This document shows, in pieces, positions 36,300-44,560 of a DNA stretch of 64,000 nt; the stretch's first letter is position 1, and every line of letters begins with the position of its first letter. A program made the position numbers and the translations under genes. The notes under the pieces were generated by a model. That model saw only the letters and a list, made by a program, of their open reading frames with translations. It was not told the DNA's origin and searched no databases. Source of the DNA: G963667425 sp963667425 [NCBI: bacterium] (GTDB taxonomy: Bacteria; UBP6; UBA1177); the NCBI GenBank assembly GCA_963667425.1, contig OY763407.1, positions 1,240,001 through 1,304,000 on the forward strand, written 5' to 3'.

Positions 36300-36376
36300 T
36301 GGCGAGCGAGAAGGGATTCGAACCCACGACCTTTGGTTCCGGAGACCAACGCTCTATCCAGCTGAGCTACCCGCTC
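36300..36376 (-). tRNA. tRNA-Arg (anticodon CCG)
   Basis: Full cloverleaf on the minus strand. Acceptor stem GAGCGGG/CTCGCTC pairs in all seven positions (one G-T), D-arm GTAGCTCAGCTGGATAGAGC, anticodon arm TTGGT-CTCCGGA-ACCAA with anticodon CCG, T-loop TTCGAAT. Discriminator G at 36303 and an encoded CCA at 36300-36302. The T stem has one T-T mismatch. It reads CGG codons. It lies 14 bp after the HPF gene and about 14 bp before the Bax-like gene. Confidence 0.96.
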
Positions 36377-36390
36377 TGAACCCGACCGCA

Positions 36391-36699
36391 TCAAAGAGGA
36401 AAACTGCCTTTACGTGAATCAACCTTTCTTTCCTTAGCTTTAATAAGCTGCTTTACAACCTTGTCAACACAAAGATCAATAGAAGCATTAAACTCATCAC
36501 TCGCCTCGGAAGCAAAAAACTCCTCACCCTTATAAAGACACTTTATCTCAGTCTTCTTTTCATTTTTATCTTTAACAAAAACAACATCTACAACAGACGT
36601 AGCATCAACAAGCTTCTCAAACTTTGAAATCTTCTTAGTAGCATAATCCTGCATCCCGTCACTGTGATCAAGACCTCTGAAAGAATAATTAATATTCAT
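36391..36699 (-). CDS. hpf: Ribosome hibernation promoting factor (short HPF)
   Basis: 102 residues from ATG 36699 (GGAGG 6 nt upstream); the longer frame start at 36762 lacks a site. FRGLDHSDGMQDYATKKISKFEKLVD and FVKDKNEKKTEIKCLYKGEEFFASEASDEFNASIDLCVDKVVKQL match the YfiA/HPF fold that binds the 30S decoding centre and silences ribosomes in stationary phase. It has no long C-terminal dimerisation domain, so it is the short form. Its transcript probably runs on through tRNA-Arg. Confidence 0.92.
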   Translation of the reverse strand: MNINYSFRGLDHSDGMQDYATKKISKFEKLVDATSVVDVVFVKDKNEKKTEIKCLYKGEEFFASEASDEFNASIDLCVDKVVKQLIKAKERKVDSRKGSFPL

Positions 36700-36733
36700 G
36701 TTTTTCCTCCATTGTAATAAAGAGCACCTTACC

Positions 36734-36762
36734 AAGCTACCACATAAATATTTTTTTGTCAA
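36734..36762 (-). promoter_or_regulatory. Promoter for hpf-tRNA-Arg
   Basis: Minus strand TTGACA (36762-36757), 17 bp, TAGCTT (36739-36734), about 35 bp before the hpf start. The -10 is weak, which may suit a growth-phase-controlled gene. Confidence 0.5.
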
Positions 36763-36867
36763 CGTTAAGAAAGGAAGGCGACATCAGAGATTTCAACAAA
36801 AAAAAACAAAGCAAAAACCACTATTTACAGAAAAACATCCAAAACGCCATTATTTACATCAATAATG

Positions 36868-36895
36868 TTTACATTTACAAACATCAAACTATAAT
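36868..36895 (+). promoter_or_regulatory. Promoter for the ankyrin lipoprotein array
   Basis: TTTACA (36868-36873), 16 bp, TATAAT (36890-36895), 33 bp before the first ankyrin gene. The next three ankyrin genes have 15-bp gaps and no promoter-like sequence, so one transcript is expected. Confidence 0.6.
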
Positions 36896-36928
36896 GAGCC
36901 ATTATTATTTACTGGCAGGTAGTCCAAC

Positions 36929-38128
36929 ATGAAATCTTTACTTTTTACCTTATTAGCAGTGCTTTTACTAACATCATGTGCAACAATCCACTCAACAGCC
37001 GAAAAAGGAGACATTACATCCGTACAGGAATTCCTTAAAAACGGAGAAAATGTGAATAAAAAAGGGAGCGATGAAACAACACCACTAATGATGGCAGTAA
37101 AATCCAACAATCCAAAGCTTGTTGCCTATCTGATAGAAAAAGGAGCCGACGTAAACGCAAAAGATAAAGACGGATACACACCAATCATGTACACAAAATA
37201 CTCCATGCTCTATCTATATATATTAAGAGAACAAAAAGAATACGGAGACTACTCAGGCAGCTATTTTCCCACAGATAAAAACTGGAAAAACCAATGCTTT
37301 GACAAAGATTGCAGAGACAAAGAATATTCATTCAGATATTTTCCAGGCTCACTCTACTGGACACAGAAAGACATACTCAACGAATGGGAAAAATTCAGAA
37401 AATACAAAGAAGACCTCTATAAAATCATAAATATCCTCCTGGAAAAAGGAGCCGACACAAACATCCTTGCAAAAGACAACGACAGCATTTTAAACTATGC
37501 AGTTTTCTTCAACATGTTCCAAATAACAGAAAAACTCCTTAAAAACGGCGCAGATGCCGACAACTTTTACACAAACCTTCAGACAAAAACTATAAACATC
37601 CCTGAAAACTGGACAGTATGCACATATTCAACACTAATGAAACCATACATAAAAAAAGGAAGTGAAAACTACTGCAAAGTACAGTCAGCATGCTATGAAG
37701 AAATAAATTTCTGCATTCAGCACACAGACATCAACAACATATACAATAAAACAACAATGCTATCCGCAGCCGCAGAAAAAGGCGACGACAAAATGATAGA
37801 AAAACTCGTAAAAGAACACAAAGCAGACGTAAACCTGCAAAACAAAGACAAAGAAACAGCAATATTTGAAGCAGTAAGAAACGCACAGATAAAAAGCGTA
37901 AAAAAACTCATAGAACTCGGAGCAGACCTCAACATAGTAAATAAAAAAGGACACACACCAATCATAATTGCACTGTTAAAACAAAAACCAAACGGAAAAA
38001 TCATAAAAACACTTATTGACAGCGGCGCCGATATAAACTTTGAAGTAGATAATGATGAATCTGATTATGACGGCATGAGCGTTATAGAAATTGCAAAAGA
38101 AAAGAAAATAACCATAAAAGCAAAATAA
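36929..38128 (+). CDS. Ankyrin-repeat lipoprotein A
   Basis: 399 residues. Signal peptide with lipobox LLTSC, then ankyrin repeats in two blocks: ~22-90 (AEKGDITSVQEFLKNGENVN; TPLMMAVKSNNPKLVAYLIEKG; DGYTPIMYTKYSML), a non-ankyrin segment with paired Cys (CFDKDCRDK) and a YW..K motif (SLYWTQKDILNEW), further repeats at ~165-215, a second Cys-rich segment (YCKVQSACYEEINFC) and a C-terminal block from ~275. First of four tandem paralogues; its N-terminal DNA is the most diverged. Function unknown; ankyrin lipoproteins are thought to bind other proteins, and I infer an envelope role. Confidence 0.88.
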   Translation: MKSLLFTLLAVLLLTSCATIHSTAEKGDITSVQEFLKNGENVNKKGSDETTPLMMAVKSNNPKLVAYLIEKGADVNAKDKDGYTPIMYTKYSMLYLYILREQKEYGDYSGSYFPTDKNWKNQCFDKDCRDKEYSFRYFPGSLYWTQKDILNEWEKFRKYKEDLYKIINILLEKGADTNILAKDNDSILNYAVFFNMFQITEKLLKNGADADNFYTNLQTKTINIPENWTVCTYSTLMKPYIKKGSENYCKVQSACYEEINFCIQHTDINNIYNKTTMLSAAAEKGDDKMIEKLVKEHKADVNLQNKDKETAIFEAVRNAQIKSVKKLIELGADLNIVNKKGHTPIIIALLKQKPNGKIIKTLIDSGADINFEVDNDESDYDGMSVIEIAKEKKITIKAK

Positions 38129-38143
38129 ATAAAAGGCAAAACC

Positions 38144-38417
38144 ATGCAGAAACTTATCATTGCAATTACAGCGCTGCTTTTATCCGTATCATGCGCCACA
38201 ATCAATTCATCAGCAGAAGAAGGAGATATTACATCCGTCAGAAATTTTGTAAATGACGGCATAGATGTAAATAAAAAAGATGAAAACGGAGTAACGCCAC
38301 TTATGATGGCAGTAAAATCCAACAATCCTGAGCTAGTAAGCTACCTTATTGAAAAAGGAGCCGACGTAAACGCAAAAGATAAAGATGGATACACACCGAT
38401 CATGTACACAAAATACT
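38144..38417 (+). repeat. Ankyrin 5' cassette, copy 1
   Basis: About 270 bp from the start codon to ACAAAATAC, nearly identical to copies at 40565-40838 and 41837-42108, with the partial internal copy at 39418-39567 lacking the signal-peptide part. Confidence 0.85.
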
Positions 38418-40549
38418 CCATGCTTTACGCGTATGCAGTAAAAGTACAAAAAGAGGAAGGAGACAATTCAGGACAATATTTTCCTATAGAAAAAAACTGG
38501 AAATACATGAAAATGGATCAGGACTGCGAAGGAAAAGAATTCAGCTACCAATATTTTCCGCAATCACTATACTGGACAAAAAAAGATGTTATAAAAGCAT
38601 GGGATGAACTTAAAAACTATAAAAGAAATATATATCAAATAATATCAACCCTTACGGAAAAAGGGGCGGACTTAAATATACTGGCAAGAGACAACGACAG
38701 CGTATTAAATTATGCAATATACTTCCACATGTTTAAAATAACAGAATTCTACCTTCAGAATGGAGCAGATGCCGACACATTATTTACAAACATGGTAACA
38801 AAAAAAACAAACATCCCTGAAGACTGGATAATTTGCGACTATTCAATACTAATAAACCCATATATAAAAAAAGAAAAAGAAAACTACTGCAAAATACAGT
38901 CAGCATGCTACGAACAAGTTTCATTCTGTCTTGAAAACGTAAATGTAAACAACATTTACAACAACCAGACAATGATGTCTTCATCAATAAAAAACGGCGA
39001 CATTGAAATGTTTGAAGAACTTGTAAAAAAACATCATGCTGATGTAAACATACAAAACAAATATAAAGAAACACCAGTATTTTATGCAATAGGATGGACA
39101 CAAATAGAAATTCTTGAAAAACTTATAGAATACGGCGCAGATCTTAACGTAGTAAACATAGACGGTCACACACCATTAACTGCCGCTCTGATAAAAAGAA
39201 GACCCAATGCAACAGTTATAAAAATGCTTATTGATAACGGAGCCGACGTTAATTTTGTAGTAAACAATGACTATTCCGAATATGACGGTATGAGCGTTAT
39301 GGAAATTGCAAAAGAAAGAAAAATTAAAATATCTGTAAAATCAACAACAATACATTCAGCTGCTGAAAGAGGAAAAACTGATTCTGTAAAAAGATTTTTA
39401 AAAAAAGGCATCAATATAAACCAGAAAGATGAAAACGGCGCAACGCCACTAATGCTTGCAGTTAAATCCAATAATCCTGAGCTTGTTGCCTACCTTATTG
39501 AAAAAGGAGCCGACGTAAATGCAAAAGATAAAGATGGATACACACCAATCATGTACACAAAATATACTATGGTTTATATATACGCAATTAAAGAAATTGA
39601 ATCATTAGGACGAGATACTAAAGAATATTTTCCTATAGAAAAATACATTAAATTTTTATCTCTTGATAAAAAATCAACTCAACTATATTTAAGAATGAAT
39701 GGATATGAACCATCATTTTACTGGAAAGAAAAAGATTTTAATAAAGAATGGAAAAAACTTCCTGAAAAAGAAAAAAATCTTCTAAAAATAATTCAGATTC
39801 TTATAGAAAAAAATGCAAATTTAAATGATATTGCAAAAAAAAATAATACCATATTAAACTACGCGCTTAGATTTCAAAATAAAAAAATCACAGAAATACT
39901 CCTTAAAAATGGAGCTGATCCCAATTTCATTCTAGAAAATGAAGAAAATAAAGAAAGAGATAAACCTTCTTTGTCTTGTTGGAACATTGCTTTAATAGAA
40001 CCATATATTAAAAATAAAGAATTTTTTTGTAACAAAAAATTCTCATGTTATGAAATTACAGATAAATGTATTGACCTAATAAATAAAGATAATTTTGTAA
40101 AAGACAATTCATATAAACTGCTTTCAACAGCAATAAATAAAGATGACACTGAAATGATAGAAAAGTTGGTAAAAAAAGGTGCAGATATAAATATAAGAAG
40201 AACAGATATAAAAATACCTGATATTGAGCTTGGAGAACTAAGAAAAGTAATAGACAGAAGTCAGAGAATGGAAGAAACACCTATTTTTAATGCTGTAAGA
40301 GAAAAAAAGATAAAATCATTAAAAAAACTCATAGAACTTGGAGCAGATATTAATTCTGTAAACTATAAAGGGCTCACACCAGTAATTGTTGCAATAACAG
40401 CATATAAACCTGATGAAGAAATAATACAAACACTTATTGATAATGGAGTTGATTTAAATTTTGTTGTAAATAACAAAGAATCGGAATACAACGGCATGAG
40501 CGTTATGCAGATTGCTGAAAAGAAAAAAATACCCATCAAATTAAAATAA
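38144..40549 (+). CDS. Ankyrin-repeat lipoprotein B (double-length fusion)
   Basis: 801 residues, twice its neighbours. Residues 1-~400 are a full paralogue of A, with lipobox LLSVSC. From about 402 (KSTTIHSAAERGKTDSVKRF) a second complete unit begins, but without its signal peptide, start codon or lipobox. The junction falls where the first unit's normal C-terminus (GMSVMEIAKERKIKISVK) would end, so two tandem genes have been fused by loss of the intervening stop/start/signal segment. The second unit has weaker A-rich codons and a diverged middle, but keeps the YW..K and Cys patterns. Confidence 0.88.
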   Translation: MQKLIIAITALLLSVSCATINSSAEEGDITSVRNFVNDGIDVNKKDENGVTPLMMAVKSNNPELVSYLIEKGADVNAKDKDGYTPIMYTKYSMLYAYAVKVQKEEGDNSGQYFPIEKNWKYMKMDQDCEGKEFSYQYFPQSLYWTKKDVIKAWDELKNYKRNIYQIISTLTEKGADLNILARDNDSVLNYAIYFHMFKITEFYLQNGADADTLFTNMVTKKTNIPEDWIICDYSILINPYIKKEKENYCKIQSACYEQVSFCLENVNVNNIYNNQTMMSSSIKNGDIEMFEELVKKHHADVNIQNKYKETPVFYAIGWTQIEILEKLIEYGADLNVVNIDGHTPLTAALIKRRPNATVIKMLIDNGADVNFVVNNDYSEYDGMSVMEIAKERKIKISVKSTTIHSAAERGKTDSVKRFLKKGININQKDENGATPLMLAVKSNNPELVAYLIEKGADVNAKDKDGYTPIMYTKYTMVYIYAIKEIESLGRDTKEYFPIEKYIKFLSLDKKSTQLYLRMNGYEPSFYWKEKDFNKEWKKLPEKEKNLLKIIQILIEKNANLNDIAKKNNTILNYALRFQNKKITEILLKNGADPNFILENEENKERDKPSLSCWNIALIEPYIKNKEFFCNKKFSCYEITDKCIDLINKDNFVKDNSYKLLSTAINKDDTEMIEKLVKKGADINIRRTDIKIPDIELGELRKVIDRSQRMEETPIFNAVREKKIKSLKKLIELGADINSVNYKGLTPVIVAITAYKPDEEIIQTLIDNGVDLNFVVNNKESEYNGMSVMQIAEKKKIPIKLK
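39418..39567 (+). repeat. Ankyrin 5' cassette, internal partial copy
   Basis: About 150 bp inside gene B (AAAGATGAAAACGGCGCAAC onward) shared with the other cassettes. It marks the second fused unit. Confidence 0.8.
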
Positions 40550-40564
40550 ATAAGGAATAAAACC

Positions 40565-40838
40565 ATGCAGAAACTTATCATTGCAATTGCAGCGCTGCTT
40601 TTATCCGTATCATGCGCAACAATCAATTCATCAGCAGAAGAAGGAGATATTACATCCGTCAGAAAATTTGTAAATGACGGCATAGATGTAAATAAAAAAG
40701 ATGAAAACGGAGTAACGCCACTTATGATGGCAGTTAAATCCAACAATCCTGAGCTTGTTGCCTACCTTATTGAAAAAGGAGCCGATGTAAATGCAAAAGA
40801 TAAAGATGGATACACACCAATCATGTACACAAAATATA
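40565..40838 (+). repeat. Ankyrin 5' cassette, copy 2
   Basis: Near-identical to copy 1; divergence starts abruptly after the ACAAAATAT codon run. Confidence 0.85.
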
Positions 40839-41821
40839 TGATGAGAGAAATACTTATCAATAGTGCTGTTAAACTTACAGATGTCTTATTATCTATTTAT
40901 TTACCAAAAGAAATACTTGAAGAACTTTTGTGTTTTGATAAAAAATGTTCAATTGATATTAATGCACAATATGATCTTCGCTCAACATACTGGAGAAAAA
41001 GATCCATTGAAAAAGAATGGGAAAAAACTCAAAAACAAAAAGTAAATCTTTTAAAAACATTTGAAATTTTAATAGAAAAAGGTGCAGATATAAATGCAGT
41101 TGCAAAAGATAACGATACAATTTTAAACTATGCACTTCGATTAAAACATATAATTATTGTTGAACTTCTGCTAAAAAATGGAGCTGATGCCGATTTTTTT
41201 ATATCAAACTATAAAGAAAAAACAACAAATAAACCATTTTTTATATGCGATGAAGCATACATACTTAAACCATATATAAAAAACAATAAAAAAGCTCTAT
41301 GCATGGAAAAATTTGAATGCCGGAATATAATTTACGAATGCATTGATACAATAAATGAAGACGATTTTGTAAAAAATAATTCATATACATTTCTTGCAAC
41401 AGCAATTAAAAAAGATGACACTGAAATGATAGATACTTTAATAAAAAAAGGAGCTTACCTTGATAAAGAAAAAGATATAAGCAAAGCATCATCTTATATA
41501 AAATTTTCTGATGACGGTACAATAACTTTTAGCACTATAGTTACAGAAACGCCTATTTTTATTGCCGTAAAAGAAAAAAATATAAAATCGTTAAATAAAC
41601 TCATTGAAATTGGAGTAAATCTTAATGCAGTAAATGATCAAGGACTCACACCAGTAATTATTGCATTAACAGCACGAAGACCCAATGCAAAAATTATAAA
41701 AACGCTTATTGATAATGGAGCCGACATTAATTTTGTAGTAAACAACGATGATTCAGAATATGACGGTATGAGCGTCATGGAAATTGCAAAAAAAAGAAAG
41801 ATATCTATCAAATTAAAATAA
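40565..41821 (+). CDS. Ankyrin-repeat lipoprotein C
   Basis: 418 residues. The same layout as A: lipobox LLSVSC, N-terminal ankyrin repeats, a variable segment after MYTKYMM with a Cys pair and TYWRKRSIEKEW, mid repeats, a Cys-rich segment (KKALCMEKFECRNIIYEC) and C-terminal repeats ending SIKLK. The first ~270 bp are almost identical to gene B (only a few substitutions), then identity falls sharply. This suggests recent exchange or duplication of the 5' cassette. 15 bp separate it from B and from D. Confidence 0.88.
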   Translation: MQKLIIAIAALLLSVSCATINSSAEEGDITSVRKFVNDGIDVNKKDENGVTPLMMAVKSNNPELVAYLIEKGADVNAKDKDGYTPIMYTKYMMREILINSAVKLTDVLLSIYLPKEILEELLCFDKKCSIDINAQYDLRSTYWRKRSIEKEWEKTQKQKVNLLKTFEILIEKGADINAVAKDNDTILNYALRLKHIIIVELLLKNGADADFFISNYKEKTTNKPFFICDEAYILKPYIKNNKKALCMEKFECRNIIYECIDTINEDDFVKNNSYTFLATAIKKDDTEMIDTLIKKGAYLDKEKDISKASSYIKFSDDGTITFSTIVTETPIFIAVKEKNIKSLNKLIEIGVNLNAVNDQGLTPVIIALTARRPNAKIIKTLIDNGADINFVVNNDDSEYDGMSVMEIAKKRKISIKLK

Positions 41822-41836
41822 ATAAGGAGTAAAACA

Positions 41837-42108
41837 ATGCAGAAACTTATTATTGCAATTACAGCGCTGCTTTTATCCGTATCATGCGCAACAATTTATT
41901 CATCAGCAGAAAAAGGAGATATTACATCCGTCAGAAATTTTGTAAATGACGGCATAGATGTAAATAAAAAAGATGAAAACGGCGCAACTTCCCTAATGCT
42001 TGCAGTAAAATCCAACAATCCTGAGCTTGTAAGCTACCTTATTGAAAAAGGAGCCGACGTAAATGCAAAAGATAAAGATGGATACACACCAATCATGTAC
42101 ACAAAATA
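41837..42108 (+). repeat. Ankyrin 5' cassette, copy 3
   Basis: Near-identical to copies 1 and 2 but with the CTAATGCTTGCAG variant shared with the internal copy of gene B, i.e. a mosaic. Confidence 0.85.
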
Positions 42109-43090
42109 TATGATGTGGCATATTTATGTTACAGATTTAGCAAACAATCATCAAACGCCGCCATATAGTATCCCCCTTGATGTTATTGAAGAAATAAACT
42201 GTATAGATGCAATCTGCCCTACACAAATAAACTATCAATATAATCCTCAATCTGTTTATTGGTATAAACAAAAAATAAAATCAGAATGGGAAAAATTTTC
42301 GCAACAAGAAGATAGTCTTTTAAAGATAGTTAAGACACTAATAGATAAAGGAGCAGATTTAACTATTATTGCAAAAGATAATGATACAATACTTAATTAT
42401 TCAATTAAATTTGTTAACAAAGAAATAGTAGAACTACTACTTAAAAATGGTGCAGATGCCGATCATTTTGTTACTACACATAAAAACAAAAAAACTAATA
42501 TATCTCAAATATCCTGTGATGGAGCACAAAAATTACAACCATACATAAAAAAGGATCAGAAAACATTTTGTGAAAACAATATTACATGTGAAAATATTAT
42601 ACCTTATTGTATTGATGTATTAAATGATAAAGAATTTATAAAAGAATATTCTTATTTATTACTTTCTTTTGCAATAAAAGAAGATGACACTGAAATGATA
42701 GAAAATTTAGTAAAAAAAGGGGCAACTTTAGATAATAAAAAAAATCTGCCGCAAATGTCTGCCACAGTAAATATTTCTGATAATGGAACAATAAACGTCA
42801 GTAACCTTGTTAAAGAAACACCAGTTTTTGCAGCTGTAAGAGAAAAAAAGATAAAATCATTAAATAAACTCATTGAACTTGGCGCAAATCTTAATGCAGT
42901 AGACCACGACGGATTAACTCCATTAATTACTGCTATAACAGCATATAAACCTGATGAAGAAATAATACAAACACTTATTGATAACGGAGCCAATCTAAAT
43001 TTTGTTGTAAATAACAAAGAATCGGAATACAACGGCATGAGCGTTATGGATATTGCAAAAAAAAGAAAGATAACTATCAAATTAAAATAA
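41837..43090 (+). CDS. Ankyrin-repeat lipoprotein D
   Basis: 417 residues, organised as C. The N-terminal ~90 residues are nearly those of B and C (SVSCATIYSSAEKGDITSVR); within them, GATSLMLAVKSNNPEL matches the internal second unit of B rather than C, showing a mosaic. The C-terminal ~35 residues (NFVVNNKESEYNGMSVM) match the end of B at nearly every base. The middle is diverged, with its own Cys pair (CIDAICPTQ) and VYWYKQKIKSEW. Last gene before the T-rich skew-switch region. Confidence 0.88.
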   Translation: MQKLIIAITALLLSVSCATIYSSAEKGDITSVRNFVNDGIDVNKKDENGATSLMLAVKSNNPELVSYLIEKGADVNAKDKDGYTPIMYTKYMMWHIYVTDLANNHQTPPYSIPLDVIEEINCIDAICPTQINYQYNPQSVYWYKQKIKSEWEKFSQQEDSLLKIVKTLIDKGADLTIIAKDNDTILNYSIKFVNKEIVELLLKNGADADHFVTTHKNKKTNISQISCDGAQKLQPYIKKDQKTFCENNITCENIIPYCIDVLNDKEFIKEYSYLLLSFAIKEDDTEMIENLVKKGATLDNKKNLPQMSATVNISDNGTINVSNLVKETPVFAAVREKKIKSLNKLIELGANLNAVDHDGLTPLITAITAYKPDEEIIQTLIDNGANLNFVVNNKESEYNGMSVMDIAKKRKITIKLK

Positions 43091-43412
43091 CAGCCTCTTA
43101 ATATTTTGCCTTAACATTCTATTTTTATTCAATTTTTATTTGACTATTATTTTTAAGCATCATATGATATGTTTAAGTTTAAATTAAATAGCCTGATTTC
43201 TGTTTTTTGATTTTCTTTTTGCTTATTTATTTAATCTGCTCTTATTTTGTTTTATCTGATTATGTTTTTTTCTTTTTTCTTTTATTTTTGTTTTATCTGA
43301 CCGGTTATTTGTTTTTTTTGCCGCTTTTTAATTTTATCTGACTGGTTTTTTATTTTATTTTACCGGTCATATTTAATTTTTTTACCGGTATTTTTATTAA
43401 ATGGAGGGTCTA
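43091..43412. other. T-rich intergenic region at a strand-composition switch (candidate origin)
   Basis: A 322-bp gap with no gene. The + strand is strongly T-rich and low in complexity. To the left (about 33-43 kb) the + strand is A/C-rich in genes of either orientation; to the right (43.4-46.6 kb) it is T/G-rich in genes of either orientation. That is the direction of change expected at a replication origin. I find no canonical DnaA box (TTATCCACA) and no dnaA next to it. Its right half holds phased repeats, listed separately. Confidence 0.4.
43252..43389 (+). repeat. Helically phased TTATCTGA / ACCGGT repeats
   Basis: TTATCTGA at 43252, 43293 and 43334, exactly 41 bp apart. ACCGGT or ACTGGT at 43300, 43341, 43362 and 43384, spaced 41, 21 and 22 bp, i.e. 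near multiples of two helical turns. ACCGGT is palindromic. The last copy ends 24 bp before the start codon of the next gene. It could be an operator array for that gene or iteron-like protein-binding sites. Confidence 0.6.
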
Positions 43413-44108
43413 ATGGATGAAAATGTAAAAAAAGATGTTAATGAAACGTCAGAAGTTTCAGTTAAAAGAAAATCTTCTTCATCTATAGAGGATAAGCTTA
43501 TGAGAGCAGAGCTTTTAATTAAAGGTTCTGCTGCTGATGAAGAAATTAAGCTTTCTTTAAAGAAATATGGTTTTGGAGAAGAAAAGCTTGTTTATGCTGC
43601 AGCTCTTCTTAATGAGGTAAAGGATTTATTTCTTGTTAAGGAAAATGAGAAGAGCGGTAAAAAGGATGCTGTGGAATCTTTTAACAAAATGATGGATTCT
43701 ATTAACGAAACTTATGTTGAAGCTGTTAAACTTGCAAGAATTGCTTTTAAAAACAATAAGGAAATTTATTCTTTTCTGGGTCTTTCAGGTAAACGTGAGG
43801 GTAAATATGCTTTATGGATTGTCCAGCTCAAAAGTTTTTACAGAAATGCTCTTTCAAGGGCGGATATTATTGATGTTTTGTCTCAGTATAATATTTCCGA
43901 GGAGACTTTAAGGCTTGGTTTAAGGAATGCGGAGGATATTGAGACTGAGAGAATTGATATGGAGCGTGAAAAGAGTGAGAGTGTAACAAGTACTAATAAT
44001 TTTAATAAAAAATTAAAGGAACTTGAGGGTATTATTTCAGATTTAAAAAAAATTGCTCTTATTGCTCTTAAAAATAATCCCGGCTGGCTTAAAAGACTTG
44101 GATTATAG
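43413..44108 (+). CDS. Helical protein of unknown function
   Basis: 231 residues from ATG 43413 (GGAGG at 43403-43407, 5 nt spacing); the ATG at 43401 would put the ribosome site inside the gene. Not recognised. Mostly alpha-helical, charged, with no signal or membrane segment. Two related helical stretches end in similar motifs: ARIAFKNNKEIYSFLGLSG (~120) and ALIALKNNPGWLKRLGL (C-terminus), suggesting an internal duplication. Codon use is T/G-rich at third positions, unlike the A/C-rich ankyrin genes just upstream. Directly downstream of the phased repeats. Confidence 0.75.
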   Translation: MDENVKKDVNETSEVSVKRKSSSSIEDKLMRAELLIKGSAADEEIKLSLKKYGFGEEKLVYAAALLNEVKDLFLVKENEKSGKKDAVESFNKMMDSINETYVEAVKLARIAFKNNKEIYSFLGLSGKREGKYALWIVQLKSFYRNALSRADIIDVLSQYNISEETLRLGLRNAEDIETERIDMEREKSESVTSTNNFNKKLKELEGIISDLKKIALIALKNNPGWLKRLGL

Positions 44109-44121
44109 GTTTTTTTCTGTT

Positions 44122-44550
44122 TTATCTTGGAAGGTGTTCCCGTTTAAGTAATCTTACTGTTTCTGCCAGGTATTTTATTATTCCTGATGCTATTTCTTCT
44201 CTCTGGTTGAATATGTCTGTAAAATCTTCACCGTTTAGACGTAAAACTATTGCATCTGTAAATGCTGAAAGCGAAACTGAGCTTAATACTCCGTCAAGAA
44301 CCGCTAGTTCGCCAAAGCTTTGTCCTGGAAACATTTTATCTATTTTTCTGCTGTCGGAAATTACGTCAAGCTCTCCTTCCACAAGAATAAACAGGTCGCT
44401 CAGGATTTCTCCTTCGCTTATTATTGTAGAGCCTTTGTCATAGCTGTATTCTTCAAGAAAAAAAGCTACGTCGGCAAGCATTTCGCCTGATATTCTGCTG
44501 AAAAGCTCTAATTTTTTGAGAGCAAGAACTTTTTCAACTGTCGTAAGCAT
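44122..44550 (-). CDS. Cyclic nucleotide-binding domain protein
   Basis: 142 residues, a single cNMP-binding (CAP-like) domain: LFSRISGEMLADVAFFLEEYSYDKGSTIISEGEILSDLFILVEGELDVI, then FGELAVLDGVLSSVSLSAFTDAIVLRL, the phosphate-binding cassette position. The usual Arg of the cassette (GE..L....R.A) is replaced (SSVSLSA), so cyclic nucleotide binding is doubtful. No DNA-binding domain is attached. It starts 10 bp after the transporter-HEAT gene, and in related proteins the same domain is often fused to that protein. Confidence 0.85.
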   Translation of the reverse strand: MLTTVEKVLALKKLELFSRISGEMLADVAFFLEEYSYDKGSTIISEGEILSDLFILVEGELDVISDSRKIDKMFPGQSFGELAVLDGVLSSVSLSAFTDAIVLRLNGEDFTDIFNQREEIASGIIKYLAETVRLLKREHLPR

Positions 44551-44560
44551 TTTTTCCTCC

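Noticed and set aside
36286-36394. N-terminal extension of the Bax-like protein
   Set aside because: It translates tRNA-Arg (VAQLDRALVSGTKGRGFES is the usual artefact), so the gene must start after the tRNA.
36929-43090. Mobile element or toxin array
   Set aside because: No transposase, integrase or toxin motif; the repeats are in-frame lipoprotein paralogues.
43252-43389. CRISPR array
   Set aside because: Repeat units are only 6-8 bp with low-complexity T-rich spacing and no cas genes.
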